Assembly: GCA_029933365.1 (NCBI GenBank)
Contig: JAOZOH010000144.1
Coordinates: 1 to 6,613 of the forward strand
Length of the DNA: 6,613 bases
DNA from: Desulfuromusa sp.
GTDB lineage: Bacteria; Desulfobacterota; Desulfuromonadia; Desulfuromonadales; Geopsychrobacteraceae
Direction of reading: 5' to 3'
Positions 1-5,144 of this stretch are shown in pieces. Positions within the stretch are counted from its first letter, which is position 1. Each line of letters starts with the position of its first letter. The notes beneath the pieces are model-generated. The model had not been told where the DNA came from and searched no databases. It saw only the letters and a list, made by a program, of their open reading frames with translations. The position numbers and the translations under genes were made by a program.

Positions 1-91
1 CTAGATACCTAATTTTGTCGCACTCGCAAAGGGAAGTAATGGCTTCTGAGTAATTTCAATCTGAGGATCTGAAATCACATAACGAAAAAAA
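1..91. other. Left-edge flank with no convincing gene
   Basis: No complete gene can be supported here. On the minus strand a frame is open from just after a stop at 118-120 down to a TAG at 1-3. A GTG at 78 would give 25 residues, beginning with the codons for V-I-S-D-P-Q and ending T-K-L-G-I. There is no clear ribosome binding site in front of it. It could be the decayed end of a gene, part of a repeat element, or chance. GTCGC occurs at 17-21 and again at 197-201, with its complement GCGAC at 216-220, which suggests that this flank and the hairpin block to the right belong to one repeat. Confidence 0.25.
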
Positions 92-199
92 GACTCAACC
101 AAAACCTTCCCCCCACCCTAACCCTCCCCCACAAGTCGGGGGGAGGGAACCTTAGCTCCTTCCCCGCTTGATGGGGGAAGGCTGGGATGGGGGTGAGTC
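85..199 (-). terminator. Possible terminator of the minus-strand operon
   Basis: Read on the minus strand, the outer stem GACTCA/TGAGTC of the palindromic repeat is followed at once by seven T (A-run at 85-91). Two 8-9-bp G/C hairpins lie inside this stem. The arrangement comes 25 bp after the stop of the last gene of the minus-strand operon, so it could end transcription. It is much larger than a standard intrinsic terminator and the outer stem is only 6 bp, so a role in protecting the 3' end is equally possible. Confidence 0.4.
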
Positions 200-220
200 G
201 CTAAGCAAAATTTTTGCGAC
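92..220. repeat. Composite G/C-run palindromic repeat
   Basis: This is a cluster of nested inverted repeats made of C-runs and G-runs. CCCTCCCCC (122-130) pairs perfectly with GGGGGAGGG (139-147) over an 8-nt loop. CCTTCCCC (158-165) pairs with GGGGAAGG (174-181) over another 8-nt loop. An outer pair, GACTCA (92-97) with TGAGTC (194-199), encloses both hairpins. Next to it GTCGC (197-201) and GCGAC (216-220) form a further small dyad that ends 4 bp from the stop of the YchF-like gene. Similar C-run/G-run palindromes are scattered between genes in many bacterial genomes, so this is probably one copy of an interspersed extragenic repeat. Copy number cannot be judged from this window. Confidence 0.6.
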
Positions 221-224
221 GCCA

Positions 225-1259
225 TCAGACATTAAAGAGGAAGTGGCAAATATCACCATCCTCGATGATATAATCCTTGCCGTTCAGCTGCATCTTGCCA
301 GCTTGCTTGACCCCCTGTTCAGAACCGGCAGCCATCAGGTCGTCGTATTTCATCACTTCGACCCGGATGAAACCGCGCTCGATATCGCTGTGGATTTTGC
401 CTCCTGCCACTGGGGCGCTGGAACCTTTACGGATGGTCCATGCCCGACATTCGTCTTCGCCGGAAGTATAGAAACTCATCAGACCCAAGGCATCATATAG
501 GGCGGCATTGATCCGTTCAAGGCTGGGCTGGGTGATCCCCATGGCTTCCATAAATTCCCGGCGTTCTTCCTCATCCTCAATGGTGGCAATCTCGCTCTCG
601 ATCGCACAGGAAATGGTAAATATGTCAGAGCCGAAATCCTTGCCAATATCATCCTCAGAGACATTGTAAGCAAAGAGCAGTGGCGTGCGGGTCACCAGAT
701 CCAGGCTTTTAATCAGCTTTTCTTCGTGGGGCTCGAGTATGACCGTGCTGAGGAATTTTTCTTCCTCCAGAACGCTGTTGAACCGCTGCAGGATCTCTTC
801 TTCCAGAACCTGTTCTGTTGTTTGTCCGCCTCGTTTTTCCTTGGCAATACGTTGCAGCCGCGTCTCCACTAACTGCATGTCGGCCAGGAGCAGTTCGGTC
901 TCAATCATTGCCCGGTCGCGTTCCGGGTCCACCGAGCCGGAGGGATGAAAGATATCGGGTGAGTCGAAGTCCCGAATGAGCAGGCAGAGAAGATCGCAGC
1001 GCCGAGCCGGATCCATCCAGAGGCGTGATGAACTGCTGCTGTCGGTGATATCGGGACAGAGGACAAACTGGTTTTCGGCATAGGTGGTTTTCTCGGGCTG
1101 GTAAAGGTCGTGCAAAGCATCCACACGATTGTCATGGATGGCAGCAACCCCTTCAATCGCCTCACCGGGTTTGCGGGAGGCGGGCACGGGTCGACCGGTA
1201 AGCAGGGTGAACAACGTTTTCTTGCCCGTCTGAGCCAGGCCCAATATGGCAATCTTCAT
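225..1259 (-). CDS. Divergent YchF/OLA1-like P-loop protein (DUF933 family)
   Basis: 344 residues from ATG 1259, which has an AAGGA-type ribosome site about 7 nt upstream; longer frames to 1379 lack one and would run into the preceding gene. The architecture is that of YchF: P-loop at residues 7-15 (GLAQTGKKT), a region matching the YchF segment after switch I (about 36-66), a V-D-P-x-R-D motif at 110-115, a helical middle, the family's N-x-x-E base-recognition motif (N199, E202), and a TGS-like C-terminus (about 257-343) ending in D-G-D-I-C-H-F. YchF proteins are ribosome-associated ATPases/GTPases, usually about 363 residues. This copy departs at key sites. The Walker A Ser/Thr that binds magnesium is K14, the switch II D-x-x-G reads D70-I-T-D73, and the switch II loop is shortened. 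Nucleotide hydrolysis may be lost or altered. It is the last gene of the operon, 58 bp after the TraB-like gene. Family assignment is firm; cellular role is unknown. Confidence 0.88.
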   Translation of the reverse strand: MKIAILGLAQTGKKTLFTLLTGRPVPASRKPGEAIEGVAAIHDNRVDALHDLYQPEKTTYAENQFVLCPDITDSSSSSRLWMDPARRCDLLCLLIRDFDSPDIFHPSGSVDPERDRAMIETELLLADMQLVETRLQRIAKEKRGGQTTEQVLEEEILQRFNSVLEEEKFLSTVILEPHEEKLIKSLDLVTRTPLLFAYNVSEDDIGKDFGSDIFTISCAIESEIATIEDEEERREFMEAMGITQPSLERINAALYDALGLMSFYTSGEDECRAWTIRKGSSAPVAGGKIHSDIERGFIRVEVMKYDDLMAAGSEQGVKQAGKMQLNGKDYIIEDGDICHFLFNV

Positions 1260-1317
1260 AAGGTGATCCTTCCGTCCAATGCAGGGGAATACAGAGATAT
1301 TCTCAGTGATTCTATAG

Positions 1318-2547
1318 TTACTGGTTCTCTCCCGTGAAATTTTTCCATAACTGCCCATAGGGGAGGAGAAGAAAATCAATGCTCAGCCGTTCCTGGTTCT
1401 GCTCAAGCTGAAAGCCTTCTCTCAACACTGATTTTTCAATCCCCTTCATGTGTAGAGCTCCCCAAGGGATGACCACAATGTCGTATTTGGCCAGGGCTTT
1501 TGGCAGATAGCTGATAACGGAACGGTTTCGCTTGCCGATCAGATCATCCATGACAATACTGTTAATGTCAGGAGTGACATGATCCTGAGCCCAACGGTTA
1601 AATTCAAGATATCCCTGGGTTAATGACTCGGCATTTAATACATATTTTGCCAGAGCATTAAGCAACTCAAGGGTGCGGGGATCGAACTGTTTCAAGTCAA
1701 TATCGGCAGGCAGGATGTCGGGAATGTTTTGCGTACCTGTTGTTTCCTGATCAAGCTCTGTTGCCCCAATCAGGTTACCTTTGAAACGAACCTTTTCCTG
1801 TGATGTTAGTCCAAACAAATCGGCAATTTTCCCATAGCTAAAGCGCTCTTTTAATAAGCCTTCCGTGTCGCTGACACCTTCTGCCAGGATGAGTGTCTGC
1901 TCCCCGGGAATCGAATCCATCAGGTCAGAAAAATAATTTTCTTCTCCAAGATGGATCATTCCTGACAGCCTGATTTGTTTGTTCTCTTTGCGATAAATTC
2001 GTTCGGTCATGTACAGGCCGTTTGGTTTCAATTGAACAAAACCGGCGGTATTTGTTTCAATCAAATTATCAACAAACGAATAGCCTATTAAAACTAGTGC
2101 AATTGGCAACACCAGAATATTGATCAGGCAGAAGCGCAGCAGATTTTGACCGCTGAATGCTGGACCAACAAACTGACTTTGGACAAATAGAGGACTTTTG
2201 TGGTTAGCCCTTTGATTTAATTTCAGCAACAACATACCAAGGAGAAGTTGCCCGCAGGCTGCATAGAGTTGATAATATCTGCCGATGATATTTTCCTGCG
2301 GCCAATAGTCAACCAAAGACCAGAACAGCCAGAGGAAAAGCGGCAGCAAAATAACCTTTGGCAGGTGTCGATTAAAGCCGAGTCCAAAATAGACAATGAC
2401 CGCGCAGAAGATACAAGCCAGCCAGGAGAACTGCTGTAGCCCTGACGGGAACGGCGCGTGCAAAAACAGGTGCACAAGTTGAGCGGCAATGCCGAACACG
2501 GCAGAGGCAACAAAAAGGATCAGAAGTAGATTGGCAAGTTTTCTCAT
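1318..2547 (-). CDS. Five-helix membrane protein with TraB/TIKI-type domain
   Basis: 409 residues. The first 160 contain about five hydrophobic helices (roughly 5-29, 41-57, 64-79, 93-110, 138-160). Positive charges (R2, K3; R60-K64; R113-R138) suggest the N-terminus is inside and the C-terminal domain outside the cytoplasmic membrane. The soluble part (about 175-392) has TraB/PrgY/GumN (TIKI) superfamily hallmarks: a first G-x-x-H (G196-H199), a conserved glutamate in L-A-E-G (E223), an R-N-R segment (340-342), and a second G-x-x-H (G363-H366) followed by K-G-I. Animal TIKI proteins of this fold are metal-dependent proteases using the G-x-x-H histidines; PrgY/TraB act on peptide pheromones. 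A surface peptidase is therefore plausible but not shown. The ATG lies 3 bp after the amidotransferase stop with only a weak G-rich ribosome site, suggesting translational coupling. The membrane part is not one I recognise from a named family. Confidence 0.8.
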   Translation of the reverse strand: MRKLANLLLILFVASAVFGIAAQLVHLFLHAPFPSGLQQFSWLACIFCAVIVYFGLGFNRHLPKVILLPLFLWLFWSLVDYWPQENIIGRYYQLYAACGQLLLGMLLLKLNQRANHKSPLFVQSQFVGPAFSGQNLLRFCLINILVLPIALVLIGYSFVDNLIETNTAGFVQLKPNGLYMTERIYRKENKQIRLSGMIHLGEENYFSDLMDSIPGEQTLILAEGVSDTEGLLKERFSYGKIADLFGLTSQEKVRFKGNLIGATELDQETTGTQNIPDILPADIDLKQFDPRTLELLNALAKYVLNAESLTQGYLEFNRWAQDHVTPDINSIVMDDLIGKRNRSVISYLPKALAKYDIVVIPWGALHMKGIEKSVLREGFQLEQNQERLSIDFLLLPYGQLWKNFTGENQ

Positions 2548-2550
2548 CTA

Positions 2551-3252
2551 TTATTTACCAGCCCGTTTTTCCAAAGTATCCAGAACTTTTGACATGATTT
2601 GATTGATTTGCGTGAACTTGCGGGGATCAGCGAGCAACTCCCTTTCCGTTTGTATATAGGGTGATCCGTCCAATTCACTGTGACAATGGTCAATCAGTGC
2701 TTGTGCTGTTTCCTGGGTTGTTTCCAAGTGAAACTGGAATCCTACCACACGATTATCCAGAATGAATCCCTGATTAGGGCAGGCCACGCTAAATGCGAGA
2801 GGTTTTGCCCCGGCAGGGATGTCGAAGGTGTCGCCGTGCCAGTGGAACACTTCTGCCTGTGCAGGAATAGCCGATGAAAGAATAGTGTTATCTGCTGCGG
2901 GGTGGCGATTGATATTGAACCAGCCGATCTCTCGATCCCAATTTTTATACACTTTCGCACTGAGGACAACGGCGATCAACTGGGCACCAAGGCAGATCCC
3001 AAGGACAATTTTTCCCGCTTCAATAACTTGCCGGATAAATTCTTTTTCCTGTTGCAACCAGGGATATTCAGCCTCGTCATAAATCCCCATTGGACCACCC
3101 ATGATAATCAGCCAATCGATATCATCAACATCTGGTAATGGTTCATTTTTGTAGAGCTGAGTACTGGTCAGCTGGTGTCCTCTGCTGGTCAGCTCAGGCT
3201 CCATACTGCCCAATCCCTCAAAAGGGACATGTTGTAGATAGTGGATATGCAT
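2551..3252 (-). CDS. Class I glutamine amidotransferase (GMP synthase-like)
   Basis: 233 residues, a free-standing class I glutamine amidotransferase domain. The nucleophile elbow is G-I-C-L-G-A-Q with C87 as catalytic cysteine. The partner His and Glu are in F-H-L-E-T-T (H175, E177). The oxyanion-type segment M-G-G-P-M-G lies at 51-56. All three catalytic residues are present, so glutamine hydrolysis to ammonia, or a related hydrolysis of gamma-glutamyl compounds, is expected. The acceptor partner is unknown: no synthetase domain is fused or adjacent. The subgroup resembles the family annotated as GMP synthase-like amidotransferases (COG0518), usually about 230-240 residues. I chose ATG 3252 because GAGG lies 6 nt upstream; a TTG four codons earlier overlaps that site. 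It is the first gene of the minus-strand operon, behind a well-formed promoter. Confidence 0.9.
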   Translation of the reverse strand: MHIHYLQHVPFEGLGSMEPELTSRGHQLTSTQLYKNEPLPDVDDIDWLIIMGGPMGIYDEAEYPWLQQEKEFIRQVIEAGKIVLGICLGAQLIAVVLSAKVYKNWDREIGWFNINRHPAADNTILSSAIPAQAEVFHWHGDTFDIPAGAKPLAFSVACPNQGFILDNRVVGFQFHLETTQETAQALIDHCHSELDGSPYIQTERELLADPRKFTQINQIMSKVLDTLEKRAGK

Positions 3253-3257
3253 TTGTT

Positions 3258-3263
3258 TCCTCA
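3258..3263 (-). promoter_or_regulatory. Ribosome binding site of the amidotransferase gene
   Basis: On the minus strand TGAGGA ends 5 nt before ATG 3252. This spacing selects the ATG over the in-frame TTG at 3264, which overlaps the site. Confidence 0.75.
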
Positions 3264-3291
3264 AAATTCAGAGACTTTCATTGTCGCGCAA

Positions 3292-3320
3292 ATTTTATGG
3301 TCATTCTATCGGCAAGTCAA
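3292..3320 (-). promoter_or_regulatory. Sigma70-type promoter of the minus-strand operon
   Basis: On the minus strand there is a -35 box TTGACT (3320-3315, 5 of 6 consensus bases), a 17-bp spacer, and a -10 box TAAAAT (3297-3292, 5 of 6). Transcription would start near 3285, leaving a leader of about 33 nt before the amidotransferase ATG. It is the best promoter match in the window. Confidence 0.72.
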
Positions 3321-3328
3321 TAAACGCT

Positions 3329-3350
3329 TGGATCAGAACTGTCTTATCCA
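3329..3350. promoter_or_regulatory. Candidate operator dyad in the divergent promoter region
   Basis: Two 9-bp half-sites, TGGATCAGA (3329-3337) and TCTTATCCA (3342-3350), are inverted copies of each other at 8 of 9 positions, with a 4-bp centre. The dyad lies between the -35 box of the minus-strand operon (3315-3320) and the likely -35 region of the plus-strand AsmA-like gene (about 3356). The size and symmetry fit a homodimeric helix-turn-helix repressor or activator that could act on both promoters. No regulator gene is encoded in the window, so the binding protein is unknown. Confidence 0.5.
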
Positions 3351-3355
3351 GAACC

Positions 3356-3383
3356 TTTGTGTTTGTCCTTATTGTGCTATACT
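3356..3383 (+). promoter_or_regulatory. Extended -10 promoter of the AsmA-like gene
   Basis: TATACT (3378-3383) is preceded by TG plus one base (TGC, 3375-3377), a full extended -10 motif. A poor -35, TTTGTG (3356-3361), lies 16 bp upstream, as expected when an extended -10 carries the recognition. The predicted start near 3390 gives a leader of about 29 nt to ATG 3419. Confidence 0.6.
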
Positions 3384-3418
3384 TGCACCTGAATTCCAAC
3401 TGTGAGAGGGAGGAAAAA

Positions 3419-4306
3419 ATGAAAGCACTATTCAAACTGTTTATCGCTCTACTGGTCATTGTCGTTATTATTGTTGCCGGAGCTTTTTTCTATGTTGACT
3501 CCATCGCTAAAAAAGCCATTGAACAGGGCGGTGAAATGGCATTAGGGGTGCCGACAAATCTTGAAAAAGTCCATATTTCCCTGTTTAGTGGTGAAGCTTC
3601 GCTGAATGGATTGCAGATCGCGAATCCTTCCGGGTTTAAAGCACAGACCTTCATGGGGCTTGGACAGGGGAATGTCGCTGTTTCACTGGGATCATTAATG
3701 GGTGATACCGTTAAAATTCCACAGGTTAAATTAAGTAATATCCGGGTTAATCTGGAGCAAAAAGGCAAAAAGAATAATGTGGATCCAATCCTGGCACGCG
3801 CCAAGAGTATGGCTGGACAGAAGGGGAAAACAGCGCCCCCGTCCTCTGCTAAGGCGGGTAAGAAATTTATTGTCGAATATTTTTTACTGGATGACGTGCA
3901 GATAAATGCCAGCCTGGATCTGCTTGGACAAGCTTCATCTGTCAATCTGGTGTTGCCAAAGATTGAGTTACGCAACCTGGGTGCCGCAGAACAAGGGCTG
4001 CCCATGCCTGAGCTGATCCAGAAAGTAGTTCAGGCCGTTCTCAGTGCGGCGCAGAGCAGCTCAGGGCAACTCTCTCCGGCATTGGCAAAACTGCTTGCTG
4101 GTGAGTTGGGTGGGCTAGATAACATCAAAACTGAGGTGATTGGTCAGGCTAAGGCTCAAGTGGAAGGAAAAGTGAAAGAATTGCAGCAGCAAGTACAAGA
4201 TCAGCTTCCGGCTGCTCTTCCTCCCGAGGCTGATAAGATTGTCAATGAAAAGGCCGGCGATTTATTAAAAGGGGTTGGTGACCTTCTTGGCGGTGATAAA
4301 AAATAG
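3419..4306 (+). CDS. AsmA-like membrane-anchored envelope protein
   Basis: 295 residues from ATG 3419, behind GGGAGGA (3408-3414). Upstream in-frame codons lack a ribosome site and would cross the promoter. One hydrophobic helix (about 5-25) without a lipobox or clear signal peptidase site should anchor the protein with the rest in the periplasm. Residues 26-190 look like the start of AsmA-family proteins: V-H-I-S-L-F-S-G at 51-58, then an I-A-N-P-S-G-F turn (67-73) and short beta strands such as V-A-V-S-L-G-S-L (86-93). A K/A/P/S-rich linker (about 132-149) splits the beta region. The tail (200-295) is helical and Ala/Gln/Lys-rich, with a likely coiled coil at about 236-262. AsmA-family proteins are involved in envelope biogenesis or lipid transport and are usually much longer, so this is a short member. 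It has its own promoter and terminator. Exact function is unknown. Confidence 0.72.
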   Translation: MKALFKLFIALLVIVVIIVAGAFFYVDSIAKKAIEQGGEMALGVPTNLEKVHISLFSGEASLNGLQIANPSGFKAQTFMGLGQGNVAVSLGSLMGDTVKIPQVKLSNIRVNLEQKGKKNNVDPILARAKSMAGQKGKTAPPSSAKAGKKFIVEYFLLDDVQINASLDLLGQASSVNLVLPKIELRNLGAAEQGLPMPELIQKVVQAVLSAAQSSSGQLSPALAKLLAGELGGLDNIKTEVIGQAKAQVEGKVKELQQQVQDQLPAALPPEADKIVNEKAGDLLKGVGDLLGGDKK

Positions 4307-4320
4307 CTAAAATATAAATA

Positions 4321-4347
4321 TTTACTTGAAAAAAAACGGGGTATAAT
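4321..4347 (+). promoter_or_regulatory. Possible promoter of the methyltransferase gene inside the terminator
   Basis: A perfect -10 box TATAAT (4342-4347) lies in the left arm of the terminator hairpin. The best -35 candidate is TTTACT (4321-4326) with a short 15-bp spacer; a TTGAAA at 4326-4331 is far too close. A start near 4354 would give a leader of about 54 nt beginning in the hairpin loop, so the hairpin could not form in the new transcript. The -10 is excellent but the -35 is weak. Confidence 0.42.
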
Positions 4348-4382
4348 CGCAATTGATCGTGTTTATGCCCCGTTCTTTGTTT
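4335..4382 (+). terminator. Intrinsic terminator after the AsmA-like gene
   Basis: AACGGGGTATAA (4335-4346) pairs with TTATGCCCCGTT (4363-4374) over 12 bp with a single G-U pair and a 16-nt loop, followed by the T-rich stretch 4376-4382. The A-run upstream (4329-4336) makes the structure partly symmetric, but the minus-strand side has no gene to terminate. It starts 28 bp after the stop of the AsmA-like gene. Confidence 0.75.
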
Positions 4383-4397
4383 ACCCTCTGAGGAAAT

Positions 4398-4401
4398 GGA
4401 G
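4398..4401 (+). promoter_or_regulatory. Ribosome binding site deciding the methyltransferase start
   Basis: GGAG (4398-4401) is 6 nt from ATG 4408. The earlier ATG at 4396 has GAGG only 2 nt in front, which is too close for normal initiation, so 4408 is preferred. Confidence 0.6.
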
Positions 4402-4407
4402 TTTGCT

Positions 4408-5031
4408 ATGCCCAGGATTGATGCTTTTGAAAAATATAGTGATGCTTATGACGACTGGTTTGAGGAAAATCAGGAGGCCTATGAAGCGGAGCTGAAGGTT
4501 GTCCGGCAGTTGCTTCCGGCCGGAGCTGTCAGAGGAATGGAAGTTGGTGTCGGTTCTGGAAAGTTTGCTGTACCGCTGGGGATCAAGGTTGGGGTGGAAC
4601 CTTCAGAACAGATGGCAATTAAGGCGGAAAAACTGGGGATTGAGGTTCATTTTGGCATTGCTGAAGAGTTACCGTTTCCCGCTGATCAATTTGACTTTGT
4701 GCTGATGGTGACCACGATCTGTTTTGTTGATGATGTCGTCCGGTCTTTTCAGGAGGCGCTACGGGTTTTAGCACTTGGTGGAAGTATCGTCGTCGGCTTT
4801 GTTGATATGGAGAGCGAACTGGGACAGAAATATCTACAAAATCGCGACAAAAGTAAATTTTATAAAGAGGCCACTTTTTTCTCAGCTAAGGAAGTTCTGG
4901 ATCACCTGAAAACAGCGGGATTCGGGGCAACTGAGGTCAAACAAACCTTGATCCCCGGTGATACGGAGAGAACTGTTCTTGACGGTTTTGGGGAGGGGGC
5001 ATTTGTGGTGATTAAGGCAATCAAGGACTAA
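4408..5031 (+). CDS. Class I SAM-dependent methyltransferase
   Basis: 207 residues from ATG 4408 (211 if the upstream ATG 4396 is used). The Rossmann-type methyltransferase motifs are in order: motif I M-E-V-G-V-G-S-G (44-51) for S-adenosylmethionine, an acidic end of strand 2 in V-E-P-S (63-66), the motif around L-P-F-P-A-D-Q-F-D-F-V (88-98), and A-L-R-V-L-A-L-G-G (117-125). This is the Methyltransf_11 pattern found in small-molecule, quinone and some protein methyltransferases, and the length is typical. The N-terminus F-E-K-Y-S-D-A-Y-D-D-W-F (7-18) resembles a substrate-covering helix seen in this group. The substrate cannot be told from sequence, and neighbouring genes give no clear hint. 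It appears to be a single-gene transcript with a possible promoter in the preceding terminator. Confidence 0.88.
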   Translation: MPRIDAFEKYSDAYDDWFEENQEAYEAELKVVRQLLPAGAVRGMEVGVGSGKFAVPLGIKVGVEPSEQMAIKAEKLGIEVHFGIAEELPFPADQFDFVLMVTTICFVDDVVRSFQEALRVLALGGSIVVGFVDMESELGQKYLQNRDKSKFYKEATFFSAKEVLDHLKTAGFGATEVKQTLIPGDTERTVLDGFGEGAFVVIKAIKD

Positions 5032-5035
5032 ATCT

Positions 5036-5100
5036 CAACGGAGAGACGCAGAGAAAACTATAAAAACCAAAGATAGCCACCAAGGCAAAAAGATTTTAGC
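5036..5100. repeat. Degraded purine-rich intergenic repeat
   Basis: The gap of 113 bp after the methyltransferase has a near-tandem 8-mer, ACGGAGAG then ACGCAGAG (5038-5053), followed by A-rich sequence and CCACCAAGGCAAAAAG (5077-5092). Intergenic strings of this style, ACGGAGAGACGCAGAG followed by a CCACCAAGGCA block, recur in many deltaproteobacterial and environmental genomes. I take it as a decayed copy of such a repeat. No gene or stable hairpin is visible. Confidence 0.35.
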
Positions 5101-5132
5101 TTATACTTACCTAAATATTGAGAATCCCATTT

Positions 5133-5141
5133 TAAGGAGGT
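5133..5141 (+). promoter_or_regulatory. Near-perfect Shine-Dalgarno of the YhdH-type gene
   Basis: TAAGGAGGT matches the usual 16S rRNA tail over nine bases, ending 3 nt before ATG 5145. This is the strongest ribosome site in the window and points to high translation. A TATACT at 5102-5107 could be a -10 box for this gene but has no recognisable -35. Confidence 0.7.
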
Positions 5142-5144
5142 TAC

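Noticed and set aside
3..53. Plus-strand frame ending at TAA 51-53, possible end of a gene entering from the left
   Set aside because: Only 16 codons are visible and the translation has no recognisable features; the sequence looks more like repeat flank.
68..220. CRISPR-like or transposon end
   Set aside because: The repeats are inverted and not regularly spaced direct repeats, and there is no transposase frame or target-site duplication visible in the window.
168..500. Plus-strand frame of 110 codons
   Set aside because: It begins inside the G-run repeat and then runs antisense to the well-supported YchF-like gene; the translation resembles no family and there is no ribosome site.
905..1252. 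Minus-strand frame of 115 codons
   Set aside because: Same strand but shifted relative to the YchF-like gene; Pro/Cys/Trp-rich translation with no motif. It does not rescue a frameshift, because the YchF-like frame is intact throughout.
3138..3418. Plus-strand frames across the divergent promoter region, including an upstream extension of the AsmA-like gene to 3281
   Set aside because: The extension crosses both promoters and the dyad and lacks a ribosome site; ATG 3419 has an excellent one.
3490..4005. Minus-strand frame of 171 codons opposite the AsmA-like gene
   Set aside because: It is the antisense of a gene with promoter, ribosome site and recognisable family. The translation is rich in Ser, Pro and Cys, as expected for a shadow frame, and it has no ribosome site.
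4326..4347. TTGAAA and TATAAT read as a standard promoter pair
   Set aside because: The spacer is only 10 bp, far from the 16-18 bp needed; only the -10 box is worth keeping.
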